Shown: positions 26,101-35,282 of the stretch, one piece after another | Numbering within the stretch: position 1 is the first letter of the stretch | Layout: each line of letters starts with the position of its first letter | DNA from: Flavobacterium lotistagni | GTDB lineage: Bacteria > Bacteroidota > Bacteroidia > Flavobacteriales > Flavobacteriaceae | Length of the DNA stretch: 64,000 nucleotides | Direction: 5' to 3' | NCBI RefSeq assembly: GCF_011392125.1 | Contig: NZ_JAAJBU010000006.1 | Span: forward strand, 115,232 to 179,231 | Made by a program: the position numbers and the translations under genes | The notes under the pieces: model-generated | Database searches by the model: none | What the model saw: only the letters and a program-made list of their open reading frames with translations | Told to the model about the DNA's origin: nothing

Positions 26101-29100
26101 TAAGACTCACTGCTGCGGCTACATCGCCTTGTTCTAGTGCTATTTCTACCAAGACTTTAACCATCTTAGCGGCTCCATCAATTACAGGTACTACACCTGG
26201 TTCAAGAACTGGGGCTGGAACAGTAATATTGGGAGCTACGGCTTCAGTAGGAACTGTTAACTGGTATGCCAATGCTACTGGTGGAACGGCTTTAGGTACG
26301 GGAACAAGTTTTACTACACCTGTAATTTCAGCTACTACTACTTACTATGTGGAAGCTGTCAATGGAACTTGTATTTCAAGTCCTAGAGTTGCTGTAGTAG
26401 CTACTGTTAACTATACTGAAATCGATATTCAAGGAAATGCTACTTCAATCGCAACTGGCGACACAACCCCATCAACGGCAGACTGGACCGACTTTGGTTC
26501 CTTAGCTACAACTAGAACTTTCACCATACGCAACATGGGTGGATCTGTACTGAACATCGGTGCAATCACCATCACTGGCCCTAACGCTGCTGAATTTGCA
26601 GTAACTACGCCCCCGAGTGCAGTAGTCGCTGTAGGCTCTAGCACCACGTTTGTAGTGACTTTCTCTCCATCTTCATTAGGAGTTAAAACGGCTAACATTG
26701 CCATTGTAAATAACGACCCAGACGAAAGCCCATATACTTTTGACATCCAAGGAACGAGTCTTTCTCAAGAAATTGATATCCAAGGAAACGGGGTAACAAT
26801 TGTTAATGGAGACACCACTCCAACTACTGCAGACTGGACTGATTTCAGCTCGGTAGCCGGAACTAGAACCTACACCATTAGAAACACTGGAAACATCGCC
26901 TTAAATATTGGCGCCATAACAATTACTGGTGCTGCAGCAGCCGACTTTACTGTAACTACGCCTCCAGCTGCTACCGTTGCGGCCTATGGTTCTACTACAT
27001 TCACAGTGACCTTTGCTCCTAGTGTTATCAATTCTAGAACAGCAACAATTACTATTGCCAATGATGATGCTGATGAAAATCCATACAGCTTCAATATTCA
27101 AGGTTTCGGTATTATTCCTGAAATCGATGTACAAGGAAATGGCGTTTCTATTGCAGATAACGACACTACTCCAACTACTGCCGATTGGACCGATTTCAGC
27201 TCAACGGCTGGAACCAGAACCTTCACTATTTATAATAATGGAAACATTACACTTACTCTAGGTTCTATTGTAGTGAGTGGTGCCAATGCATCAGAATTTA
27301 CAATCACTACACCACCAGCTGCGTCGGTAGCAGCATTCAGCAGTACTACTTTTGTGGTTACTTTCTTACCGACTGCCTTAGGTGTGAGAACAGCTACACT
27401 TACTTTCAGCAATAATGACAGTACTGAAAACCCATACAACTTCAACATTCAAGGAACTGGAGTAACCAGAGAAATTGATGTACAAGGTCTTGGATTGTCA
27501 ATCTCTGATGGCGATACCGTAACTTCAGTATCAGACGGAACCGATTTTGGTCCTGCGGATATTAACTTAGCCACAGTAACACGTACTTTCACTATTAGAA
27601 ATACAGGTTCGTTAGCTTTGACCATATCAAACCCAACCATTACAGGTTTAAACGCCTCAGAATTCAGTATTTCTGCAAACCCTGGAACGTTGACTATCGG
27701 GGCAGGTTCTAGCACCACTTTCTCGGTGACCTTCAACCCTAGTGCTGTATTTACCCGAGTGGCAACCATCAATATCACCAACAATGATAGCGACGAAAAC
27801 CCATACAACTTTGCCATCCAAGGTACAGGTTTGATGGACAACGACGGCGACGGTATCGAAAACAACGCCGATCAAGACGATGACAACGACGGAATTATCG
27901 ACAACATCGAATGCGGTACTTGTGTTAGTGACCCATTTGTTAATGGCAGCTTTGAGACACCTGTAATTGGGCCAACTACTTACAGCATAGCTCCAGCGGC
28001 TACTGTTACAGGTTGGAACAACAGCGCAGAGAACTTTATCGAAATCTGGAGTACCGGATTCAACGGTGTACCTTCTGCTGCCGGAAACCAGTTTGCCGAG
28101 CTTAACGCAAACGTAGCCGGAAACCTATACCAAACCTTTTGTTTGAATGGTGCCGGTGGAACCATCTTCTGGTCGATTAAACACCGTGGAAGATCAGGAA
28201 CCGATGTAGCGCAAGTACGTTTCGGACCAGATTTAGCTACACTAACCAACGTACAAACCATGACTGACGGGAACACCGCTTGGGGTTCATATTCTGGAAC
28301 TTACTCTATTCCGGTAGGTCAGACTTCAATTGTACTTGCCTTTACCGCAGTTTCTTCCACCGGAGGTTTGTCTTATGGTAACTTCATCGACGACGTACAG
28401 ATTATCATCAACCAAAACTGTATTGACTCTGATGGTGATACGGTAGCCGACATTCTCGATGTTGATGATGACAATGACGGTATTCCAAGTATCGAAGAAG
28501 CCGGATTCAAAGCCTACAGCAACGGTAAAGCTACTATGGACAGAACCAGCGCTGCCACTTGGGGCGACTCAAATGCAAACGGTATCAACGACTATATCGA
28601 TAGTATGATTACTGCAACGACATATAATATTCCAGATACAGATACTGATGGCGTAAGAAATCACCTTGATTTGGATAGCGATAATGACGGATTCTTTGAT
28701 GTAGATGAAGCAGGCACTCTTAACGGTGATGGAGATATCAACGGTGATGGTAAAGGTGATGGTGCTGATAGCGAAGGCGACGGATTGCTCAACTTATATG
28801 ACAATTCTACAGTGTTCGGAACCACAACCAGAGCTTATGCACAAGACAGTGACTTAAATGGTACGCCTGATTTCTTACAGCTAGACTCAAATGACGATGG
28901 TACCAACGATATTCAAACCGGCCTTTATGCAAGCTTTGATGCCAATGGAGATGGAAAAATCGACGGAACCGGCGACACTGATGGCGATGGAATCTTGAAT
29001 GTATTCGACACCAATGATAGTACTAAAGGTTCGCCAAGAGATCTCGATAGAAAACTCTATCTAGATTTCGACGGACGCAATGACTACGGACAAGATGCTA

Positions 29101-31538
29101 CTGCCTTAGCTGCTATGACTAGTGCATCAGTAATGGCATGGGTAGACTTGAACAGCACGTTCTCTTCGACCGGAGTTGTCGTTGCCGGACCGGCTACTTT
29201 CCAATTGCGCATCAACAGCAGCAGAAGATTGGAAGCAGTAGTAAATGGCTCTACGGTAACCTGTTCAACAGTCACTTTGAATACCTCACAATGGTATCAT
29301 GTTGGCGCGGTTTATAATGGCTCTACCTTAAAATTATTCATCAACGGAGAAATGGTCACTTCAGGAGCTGCCTCAGGAAGCATTGCCTCTAGCGTCTTGA
29401 CTTTAGGAAAAAATCCAAGCGCAAGCAACAATTACTTCAAAGGTAAAATCGACGAGGTGAGAGTATTCAACCTTGCCTTAACTGACGGTCAATTCCAACG
29501 CATGGTGTATCAGGAAATCCAAAATAATGGTACTGAAACCAGAGGAGCAATTGTTCCTAGAGATATAGGTGTAACATATTCTTCACTGGTGAGATACTAC
29601 AGAATGGACGCCTACAAAGATGACATCATCGATAATTTCACTACCACTGGTATTGATACCGGTACCGGAATGAAAATTTACAACCACAAACTAATCAAAG
29701 TACAAGAAGCCCCGATGCCGTTTGTAACTAGAACTACCGGAACATTTGCCACTGCGGTAAACGATTCGAGCAAAGATATCCGCGGATTAGACGTTATTGA
29801 TTACGATTACTCAATAATCCAAGTAAAACACAACATTACAGAAACTGCAAACAATACAGACCTAGCAATGTTTGTTGATCCAGGAGTAACAATCACGATG
29901 AATAATGATACCAAAATCAAGAACGACTGGTATTTGAAACTCGATGGAAAAATCGACCTACAAGGCAAATCACAATTGTTGCAAAACAATAACAGTGAAT
30001 TGGATGTAACCAGTGCAGGCTCAATTGAAAGAGACCAACAAGGTCAATCTAACAAGTTCAACTATAACTATTGGTCATCGCCGGTAGGTCCGTTGAGCAC
30101 TACGAGCAACAACAATGCATTTACTGTCAATGGAGTATTGCGCGACGGAACTGATCCGAACAACATCCAGAATATCACATGGACAACGGGATACAATGGT
30201 GCGCCAACTACACCTGTAACACTCAGCAGCTACTGGATTTTCAAATTCCAGAACTTGAATCCTGATTATGCTAACTGGTCAGCAGTTGGTCAAAACGGAA
30301 CCCTGCAAGCCGCCCAAGGGTTTACTATGAAAGGAACTGATGCGGCTACAGCAACTCAAAACTATACTTTCGTTGGAAAACCAAATAACGGTACCATTAC
30401 CTCAGCCATTGCGGCAGGTAACTTGAACCTATGTGGAAACCCTTATCCGTCAGCTATAGATGCCGATGCATTTATCGCGGCCAACACGAGCTCGACTACA
30501 GGAGCCATCTATTTCTGGGAGCATTATAGTACCAATAATTCTCACAACTTGGTGGAATATCAAGGTGGTTATGCGGCCAGAAACCTAGTAGGTGGAACGC
30601 CTCCGGTAGCCCCAACAGGAATCAGTGGTGCTGGAAGTAGCTCTAGAGTACCGGCCAGATTTATCCCGGTAGGGCAAGGATTCTTAGTCTATGGAAGCAG
30701 CACTGGAGGAAGCATCACTTTCAACAACAGTCAGAGAGCTTTTGTGAAAGAAACCGATCCTACTTCAAACCCACTCTTCAGACAAAACGTCGCTTCGCCT
30801 ATTATTGACAAAGCGTTTGACAACCAAGAAGACCGTGTGGCAGAAGACAATTCATTCAAGAAATTGCGTATCGGTTTTGAATCAGTCAACAACTATCACC
30901 GTCAAGTTTTACTTGGTTTCATGAATGAATTCGCTACTGAAGGTTTTGACCCAGGGTATGATGCCCCACAATTGGATAGCCAACCAAACGATCTTTACTT
31001 TGCGATTCCTGGTAAAAACCTAGTGATTCAAGGAGTTGATGCCTACAATGAGAGTAAAATTCTACCATTAAGCGTGAAGAATGGTTTGCAAGGCACAGTG
31101 AAATTCATGGTCGATGAAACGGAAAACTTCGACGGTACAGAGAAAATCTACATCCATGATAATGTGACCAACTTGTACCATGATATCACCGAGAACAATT
31201 TTGAAATCGAACTTCCAATCGGAACCTTTGATAGCCGCTTCTCGCTTAGATTTACTGACGAGACCTTAGGTGTTGACGATCTTGAGTTGAGCAAAGAACT
31301 TAACGTATCTTTTACTAGCAACGACGACATGATTAACATCATCAACAGCATGAACGAGGCTTCTATTAAAACCCTTGAACTCTATAATATGCTAGGTCAA
31401 TCGATCAAGTCTTGGAATATTACTAACGCAGACCAGAGCAAGATTAAAATTCCGGTAAGCCAAGTTAGTGCAGGTGCTTACATTGTAAAAGTAATCACTA
31501 CCAAAGGCGACTTAAGCACAAAAATAATCATTGATTAA
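23184..31538 (+). CDS. Giant multi-domain surface protein, T9SS type A cargo
   Basis: This 2784-aa protein has a signal peptide (ending LVTLGYSQ), then a Gly-rich beta domain (APAGVTSVQVQAWGAGGAGG; residues about 30-260). Seven Ig/PKD-like repeats of about 90 residues follow (NITAGSSATNHTSVNWTSS; nt 24271-26169), then four choice-of-anchor D (ASH-like) repeats (EIDIQGNG; nt 26418-27833). Next are acidic DxDGDGxxDxxD calcium-binding (thrombospondin type 3-like) runs from 27834, a galactose-binding-like segment, more such runs to about 29040, a LamG/concanavalin-like domain (29050-29510), the module shared with two neighbours (SNKFNYNYWSSPVG to GQGFLVYG) and a T9SS sorting domain (ELYNMLGQSIKSWN; STKIIID). 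A large Ca2+-stabilised adhesin is inferred from the domains. Confidence 0.9.
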   Translation: MRTITLLNRKEFILIGFLLLVTLGYSQTTQTYNSSGSFVAPAGVTSVQVQAWGAGGAGGGNTTTSDGAGGGGGGAYSSNPASLVTPGTTYTITVGTGGVPVAGAAGGAGGDSWFNTAGTVMAKGGNGGNPPVSGNGGIGGNGGTAAASVGTVKFNGGNGGTGRNNNSGQGGPGATSGGTLGAGLSGAATWSTVNAPTPVPTGAGAGANGGTATNHGDDNTSTPGGGGGGAGDKNSGGSADRIGGYGANGQVILTWVCPTYALTAAPTNNGPFCGTSSSVITLRSSSLPSGTYTVTYNLSGATTAIGNTATMVFTAGVPGTGTITTPTLNIGATTVTITSMYSGSGCNTTISTFNTTTVNVTAPPTAVAGTNVAGCSTTPSFNVTAGSSATNYSSLVWTSSGTGTFTDANSLTLCTYTPSAADIAGGTVIITLRVTGNSPCGTVTSSKFLTVYENPTANAGSNISTCSGNGPVNITFGSSASNHSSVLWTSSGTGTFANANSLSTCTYDPSAADSAAGSVTLTLTVNSLYCGTVTSTKTVSIFTSPTSIAGPNMNTCSTSGAVNITAGSSAVNHSSVMWTSSGTGTFTNPTSLTLCTYNPSASDITAGSVTLTLSAYGNPPCNPILSTKTLIINRAMTANAGTAFTVCSSGSAINITAGSSATNHTSVNWTSSGTGTFANANSLTTCTYTPSAADIAAGTVIFTLTASNSGCPNVTATKTMTITGLPTAVAGPALVTCATTGAINITAGSSATNQTSVTWTSSGTGTFTNANSLTLCTYNPSAADITAGSVTITLTAFGNAPCANATSTKVLTISRVMTAVAGTAITACSSVAAVSIITGSSATNYTTVTWSSSGTGTFSNPNSLTTCTYSPSAADIAAGNVTLTLTASNAGCPNVTSTKTFTIVPAATSVAGPAMTSCYTSGAINITAGSSATNHTGVTWTSSGTGTFTNANSLTLCTYTPSAADITAGSVTIRLTAAATSPCSSAISTKTLTILAAPSITGTTPGSRTGAGTVILGATASVGTVNWYANATGGTALGTGTSFTTPVISATTTYYVEAVNGTCISSPRVAVVATVNYTEIDIQGNATSIATGDTTPSTADWTDFGSLATTRTFTIRNMGGSVLNIGAITITGPNAAEFAVTTPPSAVVAVGSSTTFVVTFSPSSLGVKTANIAIVNNDPDESPYTFDIQGTSLSQEIDIQGNGVTIVNGDTTPTTADWTDFSSVAGTRTYTIRNTGNIALNIGAITITGAAAADFTVTTPPAATVAAYGSTTFTVTFAPSVINSRTATITIANDDADENPYSFNIQGFGIIPEIDVQGNGVSIADNDTTPTTADWTDFSSTAGTRTFTIYNNGNITLTLGSIVVSGANASEFTITTPPAASVAAFSSTTFVVTFLPTALGVRTATLTFSNNDSTENPYNFNIQGTGVTREIDVQGLGLSISDGDTVTSVSDGTDFGPADINLATVTRTFTIRNTGSLALTISNPTITGLNASEFSISANPGTLTIGAGSSTTFSVTFNPSAVFTRVATINITNNDSDENPYNFAIQGTGLMDNDGDGIENNADQDDDNDGIIDNIECGTCVSDPFVNGSFETPVIGPTTYSIAPAATVTGWNNSAENFIEIWSTGFNGVPSAAGNQFAELNANVAGNLYQTFCLNGAGGTIFWSIKHRGRSGTDVAQVRFGPDLATLTNVQTMTDGNTAWGSYSGTYSIPVGQTSIVLAFTAVSSTGGLSYGNFIDDVQIIINQNCIDSDGDTVADILDVDDDNDGIPSIEEAGFKAYSNGKATMDRTSAATWGDSNANGINDYIDSMITATTYNIPDTDTDGVRNHLDLDSDNDGFFDVDEAGTLNGDGDINGDGKGDGADSEGDGLLNLYDNSTVFGTTTRAYAQDSDLNGTPDFLQLDSNDDGTNDIQTGLYASFDANGDGKIDGTGDTDGDGILNVFDTNDSTKGSPRDLDRKLYLDFDGRNDYGQDATALAAMTSASVMAWVDLNSTFSSTGVVVAGPATFQLRINSSRRLEAVVNGSTVTCSTVTLNTSQWYHVGAVYNGSTLKLFINGEMVTSGAASGSIASSVLTLGKNPSASNNYFKGKIDEVRVFNLALTDGQFQRMVYQEIQNNGTETRGAIVPRDIGVTYSSLVRYYRMDAYKDDIIDNFTTTGIDTGTGMKIYNHKLIKVQEAPMPFVTRTTGTFATAVNDSSKDIRGLDVIDYDYSIIQVKHNITETANNTDLAMFVDPGVTITMNNDTKIKNDWYLKLDGKIDLQGKSQLLQNNNSELDVTSAGSIERDQQGQSNKFNYNYWSSPVGPLSTTSNNNAFTVNGVLRDGTDPNNIQNITWTTGYNGAPTTPVTLSSYWIFKFQNLNPDYANWSAVGQNGTLQAAQGFTMKGTDAATATQNYTFVGKPNNGTITSAIAAGNLNLCGNPYPSAIDADAFIAANTSSTTGAIYFWEHYSTNNSHNLVEYQGGYAARNLVGGTPPVAPTGISGAGSSSRVPARFIPVGQGFLVYGSSTGGSITFNNSQRAFVKETDPTSNPLFRQNVASPIIDKAFDNQEDRVAEDNSFKKLRIGFESVNNYHRQVLLGFMNEFATEGFDPGYDAPQLDSQPNDLYFAIPGKNLVIQGVDAYNESKILPLSVKNGLQGTVKFMVDETENFDGTEKIYIHDNVTNLYHDITENNFEIELPIGTFDSRFSLRFTDETLGVDDLELSKELNVSFTSNDDMINIINSMNEASIKTLELYNMLGQSIKSWNITNADQSKIKIPVSQVSAGAYIVKVITTKGDLSTKIIID
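24271..26169 (+). repeat. Seven Ig-like repeats with a two-repeat higher-order unit
   Basis: Seven copies of about 267-270 nt share WTSSGTGTF, NANSLT-CTY and PSAADI-AG. Copies 3 and 5 (and partly 7) share TLCTYNPSAADITAGSV, while copies 4 and 6 share TTCTY, AADIAAG and CPNVT. The linkers alternate the same way: RAMTANAGTA / RVMTAVAGTA against GLPTAVAGPA / PAATSVAGPA. The array therefore grew partly by duplicating a pair (about 540 nt). Confidence 0.85.
26418..27833 (+). repeat. Four choice-of-anchor D repeats
   Basis: Four tandem copies of about 350 nt begin EID(I/V)QG and contain DTTPTTADWTDFSS, TFTIRNTG, PPAATVAA and NNDxDENPYxFNIQG. The fourth copy has a longer insertion (GPADINLATV). Confidence 0.85.
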
Positions 31539-31566
31539 TATCCCTTTTTTCCCCAAATTAAGGCTA

Positions 31567-31597
31567 AAGCTCCTCTTCATTGAGGGGCTTTTTTTTT
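31567..31597 (+). terminator. Terminator after the 2784-aa adhesin gene
   Basis: AAGCTCCTC pairs with GAGGGGCTT (one G-T pair) around a 6-nt loop and is followed by about nine T. It separates the island from hisS. Confidence 0.9.
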
Positions 31598-31631
31598 GAG
31601 TTAAAGAAAGGGTAATTTAAAATAAAAGAAA

Positions 31632-33002
31632 CTAAGACAATCGCGATTGCAAACCGTCAAAATCAACCAAAGTTTGCTCACCCGTGCTTAGGTTTTTGAG
31701 CGCGAATTGGTTTTGGTTCATTTCAGTTTCGCCAACAATTACCGCATAAGGAATATTTCTTTTATCTGCATAAGCGAATTGTTTTCCTACTTTAATCGCA
31801 TCGGGATAAAGTTCGACTTTGAGGCCTGAGCGTCTGAGTTTCTCAATGGCTTGCATCGCATAAAGCGCTTCCTTTTCACCATAATTAATGAACAAAGCGC
31901 GCGTAGAATTAATCACGGTTTCTGGGAAAAGGTTTAATTCCTCCAGCACCAAATAAATCCGGTCCAATCCGAATGAAATTCCAACGCCGCTCATGTCTTT
32001 GAGTCCGAAAATACCGGTCAAGTCATCATAACGACCACCACCTCCAATAGAACCCATCGAAACCGTTGGCGGCGCAGCTACTTCGAAAATGGCACCGGTG
32101 TAATAATTCAGTCCGCGAGCTAAAGTGACATCGAGGTCAAATGCTGAATCACGCAAACCGAGTGTGGCAATATGGTTGCAAATGAACTCCAACTCTTCAA
32201 TTCCTTTGAGGCCTTCTTGAGAATCAGCCAATAAGGTTTTGAGTTTTTGGATTTTCTCGCCGGTGCTACCAGTGAAATGAAATAACGGCTGAACTTTTTC
32301 AATCGCTTGGGCGGAAATGCCTTTTTCGGTCATCTCTTTCTTGACGCCGTCCTCGCCTATTTTGTCAAGTTTGTCCAGCGCTACGGTGAAATCGATGAGT
32401 TTGTCTTTGGCTCCGATGACTTCTGCGATACCCGATAAAATTTTTCGGTTGTTGATTTTAATCGTGGCTCCTTGGAGTCCAAGGTCTGAAAATACGGCGT
32501 CGTATAATTGCACGAGCTCTATTTCTTGCCACAAAGATTTCGAACCCACTACATCGGCATCACACTGATAAAATTCTCGGAACCGCCCTTTCTGCGGACG
32601 ATCGGCGCGCCAAACCGGTTGCATTTGATACCTTTTAAATGGAAACTCAATATCGTTTTGGTGTTGCACTACGTAACGGGCAAAAGGAACGGTTAAGTCG
32701 TAGCGTAAGGCTTTTTCGGAGATTTTTGCAGTTAGTTTTTTGTAATTAACATCTTGTAATTCCTCAGCGGCTACTTTATCGAGATAATTTCCCGAATTCA
32801 AAATCTTAAAAATCAATCGGTCGCCTTCTTCACCATACTTCCCCATTAGCGTTTCTGAATTCTCGAACGAAGGCGTCTCGATGGGCTGGTAGCCATAACG
32901 CTCAAAATTGTTCTTGATAATCGAAAAGATATAGTTTCTCTTGGAAACCTCGATTGGTGAAAAATCACGCGTGCCTTTGGGAATACTGGGTTTTTGGGCC
33001 AT
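31632..33002 (-). CDS. hisS: Histidyl-tRNA synthetase
   Basis: This 456-aa class II synthetase charges tRNA-His in the cytoplasm. Visible motifs are [14 protein letters not shown] at the N-terminus, motif 2 ([25 protein letters not shown]), the histidine-binding region [14 protein letters not shown], motif 3 ([22 protein letters not shown]) and a C-terminal anticodon-binding domain ([23 protein letters not shown]). The open frame extends 24 codons upstream of the ATG at 33002, but those residues do not belong to the family and [14 protein letters not shown] is the usual beginning. Confidence 0.97.
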   Translation of the reverse strand: MAQKPSIPKGTRDFSPIEVSKRNYIFSIIKNNFERYGYQPIETPSFENSETLMGKYGEEGDRLIFKILNSGNYLDKVAAEELQDVNYKKLTAKISEKALRYDLTVPFARYVVQHQNDIEFPFKRYQMQPVWRADRPQKGRFREFYQCDADVVGSKSLWQEIELVQLYDAVFSDLGLQGATIKINNRKILSGIAEVIGAKDKLIDFTVALDKLDKIGEDGVKKEMTEKGISAQAIEKVQPLFHFTGSTGEKIQKLKTLLADSQEGLKGIEELEFICNHIATLGLRDSAFDLDVTLARGLNYYTGAIFEVAAPPTVSMGSIGGGGRYDDLTGIFGLKDMSGVGISFGLDRIYLVLEELNLFPETVINSTRALFINYGEKEALYAMQAIEKLRRSGLKVELYPDAIKVGKQFAYADKRNIPYAVIVGETEMNQNQFALKNLSTGEQTLVDFDGLQSRLS

Positions 33003-33146
33003 TTTAAAAATTCGGTTTTTAATTGACAACCGGCAACCTTCAACTGACAACCGATTATACGCTGCAAATATCACACTTTAAAATAAAAAAACAGCCCCAA
33101 AATGCTAGATGTAACAAAAATTGTAACTTCGTGACAAACTCGCACC

Positions 33147-34388
33147 ATGCTCAAATTATTCACAGAAAATCTTCGGATCGCGCTAGGTTCTATCAGGACG
33201 CAATTGCTCCGGACGATTTTAACGGTGCTCATCATCGCTATCGGAATTACCGCTTTAGTCTGTATTCTGACTGTGGTAGCCGCACTAGAAAACACCATTT
33301 CTTCGAACTTTGCTTCGATGGGCGCGAATACTTTCAACATCAACCAATATCCGTTTGAAATGCGCAACCAAGGCGGTGGCGAGCGCGAACAAGACAACCC
33401 GATTATCTCGTATCCACAAGCCGTAGAATTTAAACAAAAATACAGTTTCCCCTTAACCCGTACGTCATTGTCTTTTACTGCGGTCAGTAACGCCGAGGTG
33501 AAATTCGAGAACAAAAAAACCGATCCGGAAATTTCGGTCTTGGGCGTTGACGAACATTATCTGGTGAATTCCGGACTAGAAACCACGCAAGGCAGAAACT
33601 TCACAGGTTTTGACATTTCTAACAATACTTATTCGTGTATCGTCGGTTCGGATTTTCTGAAAGATTTGCTTAAAGATGTGAATCCGATTGACAAAGTGAT
33701 ATCGATTCGAGGTGCTAAATTTAAAGTCATCGGCGTACTCAAAGAAAAAGGCTCTACTTTCGGCAACAGCCAAGATTTACGTGTGTTGATTCCGATTCAA
33801 GTCGCTCGTTCGCTGTTTACCAAGCCCAATATTAACTATACCGTCAGTGTCATGGTGGACAAAAAAGAATTGCTCGACCAAGCCATAGACGACGCCACGA
33901 TAATGATGCGCCGCGTAAGAAAACTGAGCCCGGTAAAAGACAACAACTTCGGAATTTCAAGAAGTGACGACCTGATCAACCGGATTCTGAGCATCACCCA
34001 ATACCTAGGAATTTCTGCTTGGGTAATTGGTATTATTACGATTTTCGGTTCGTCGATTGCGCTGATGAATATTATGCTGGTTTCGGTCACCGAGCGTACG
34101 CGCGAAATCGGCGTCAGAAAAGCACTTGGCGCCAAACGCAGCACTATAGCCACACAGTTTTTTATCGAGACATTAGTCATCGGACAAATGGGCGGCATTT
34201 TCGGTATTATTCTCGGAATATCAGCCGGCGCCGGAATTGCCTCACTGCTCAAATTCGATTTCACCACACCATGGGCGGCAATTTTCTCTGCTTTTGTTAC
34301 TACTTTTATTGTGGCGATAGTTTCAGGTTCTTACCCAGCTTTGAAAGCCTCGAAACTTGACCCAATTGAGGCATTGCGTTACGAATAG
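33147..34388 (+). CDS. MacB/FtsX-type ABC transporter permease
   Basis: This 413-aa membrane protein has the four-TM MacB layout: TM1 at about residues 20-45 (LRTILTVLIIAIGITALVCILTVVAALE), a large extracytoplasmic MacB core (about 50-270), then three TMs in the FtsX domain (WVIGIITIFGSSIALMNIMLVSVTERTREIGVRKALGAK, then GGIFGIILGISAGAG and FVTTFIVAIVSGSYPALKASKLDPIEALRYE). The REIGVRKALGAK signature is the coupling helix. No ATPase gene is adjacent, so its partner is encoded elsewhere. Substrate unknown. The gene end overlaps prmC, which runs the other way, by 10 nt. Confidence 0.92.
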   Translation: MLKLFTENLRIALGSIRTQLLRTILTVLIIAIGITALVCILTVVAALENTISSNFASMGANTFNINQYPFEMRNQGGGEREQDNPIISYPQAVEFKQKYSFPLTRTSLSFTAVSNAEVKFENKKTDPEISVLGVDEHYLVNSGLETTQGRNFTGFDISNNTYSCIVGSDFLKDLLKDVNPIDKVISIRGAKFKVIGVLKEKGSTFGNSQDLRVLIPIQVARSLFTKPNINYTVSVMVDKKELLDQAIDDATIMMRRVRKLSPVKDNNFGISRSDDLINRILSITQYLGISAWVIGIITIFGSSIALMNIMLVSVTERTREIGVRKALGAKRSTIATQFFIETLVIGQMGGIFGIILGISAGAGIASLLKFDFTTPWAAIFSAFVTTFIVAIVSGSYPALKASKLDPIEALRYE

Positions 34389-35242
34389 TTGGGCTTTGCT
34401 GCGCGAATCATGCGATCATTGCCGTAGATGTCTTTTCGCAATTCAATGTTTACGAAACCCATTTTTTCAAGCAAATGAATCATTTCGTTTCCTAAATATT
34501 GGTTGATTTCGAAATAGAGCTTACCGCTAGCTTTTAGGTTTTTCATTGCCAACACTGCAATTTTTCTATAGAAGATTAACGCGTCATCATCGGCAACAAA
34601 CAGAGCCAGATGCGGTTCGTGCTCGAGTACATTTTTCCTGATTTCTGCTTTTTCCAAATTCCTGACATACGGCGGATTTGACACTATTAGATCTATTTGC
34701 CGGCCCAAATCGTCGACTTGCAAAATATTCTGTTGCAGAAAATCAACGGCTACTGCATTATAAGTAGCATTTCTTTTGGCTACTTCAAGCGCCTTTTCCG
34801 AAATATCAATAGCCGAAACTTTAATGTGCGGCAGATTTTTAGCCAATGAGATGGCGATACAACCACTTCCGGTGCCGATGTCGATAATGTCCGATACCGC
34901 ATTGGCGTTGATTTCCAAATCCGAAAGCATCCAATCGACAAGTTCTTCGGTTTCCTGACGCGGAATCAGCACATTCGGGTTGACCTCAAACTCTAATCCG
35001 TAGAAAGAAGTTTTACCTATTATATATTGTATCGGAACTTCCTGCTTTAACTTCTCTAGCATTTGTTGCCAATTTTCAAGTTCGGCTGCTGTCAAGACCA
35101 AATCGGGTTGCATGGCCAAATCTACGCGCCGAAGTTGATGATAATGCTGTAACGCGAGATAGAACAAACTCTCCGCCTCTACTGCATCATATATAGGTGT
35201 GAGTTGCTCAATAAACGAAATCCGATAATTCTTGATGAGCAT
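34379..35242 (-). CDS. prmC: Peptide chain release factor N5-glutamine methyltransferase
   Basis: This 287-aa enzyme methylates the glutamine of the GGQ motif in RF1 and RF2 using S-adenosylmethionine. It shows an N-terminal helical domain (about residues 1-85), the segment VLIPRQETEELVDW, SAM motif I (IIDIGTGSGCIAISLA) and the catalytic NPPY motif (DLIVSNPPYVRNLE). The length is normal. Its start lies 40 nt from the proposed ribD start on the opposite strand, so the two diverge from a very short region; its own promoter is not obvious. Confidence 0.95.
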   Translation of the reverse strand: MLIKNYRISFIEQLTPIYDAVEAESLFYLALQHYHQLRRVDLAMQPDLVLTAAELENWQQMLEKLKQEVPIQYIIGKTSFYGLEFEVNPNVLIPRQETEELVDWMLSDLEINANAVSDIIDIGTGSGCIAISLAKNLPHIKVSAIDISEKALEVAKRNATYNAVAVDFLQQNILQVDDLGRQIDLIVSNPPYVRNLEKAEIRKNVLEHEPHLALFVADDDALIFYRKIAVLAMKNLKASGKLYFEINQYLGNEMIHLLEKMGFVNIELRKDIYGNDRMIRAAKPNYS

Positions 35243-35270
35243 GCCGGGAATCTTTATAAAAGTAAAGTCT

Positions 35271-35278
35271 TATTTTTG
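35271..35278 (+). promoter_or_regulatory. Promoter -7 element for ribD
   Basis: TATTTTTG matches TAnnTTTG exactly, but no TTG is found 17-20 nt upstream. It places transcription near 35284, at or just after the GTG at 35283, so the true ribD start may be the ATG at 35304. Confidence 0.5.
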
Positions 35279-35282
35279 CGCG

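Noticed and set aside
33023..33053. Direct repeat of TGACAACCG upstream of hisS, possibly an operator
   Set aside because: Two 9-nt copies 21 nt apart with no symmetry or second evidence of a binding site.
33071..33514. Minus-strand frame opposite the ABC permease N-terminus
   Set aside because: The sense frame has a clear FtsX/MacB protein; the antisense frame shows no domain.
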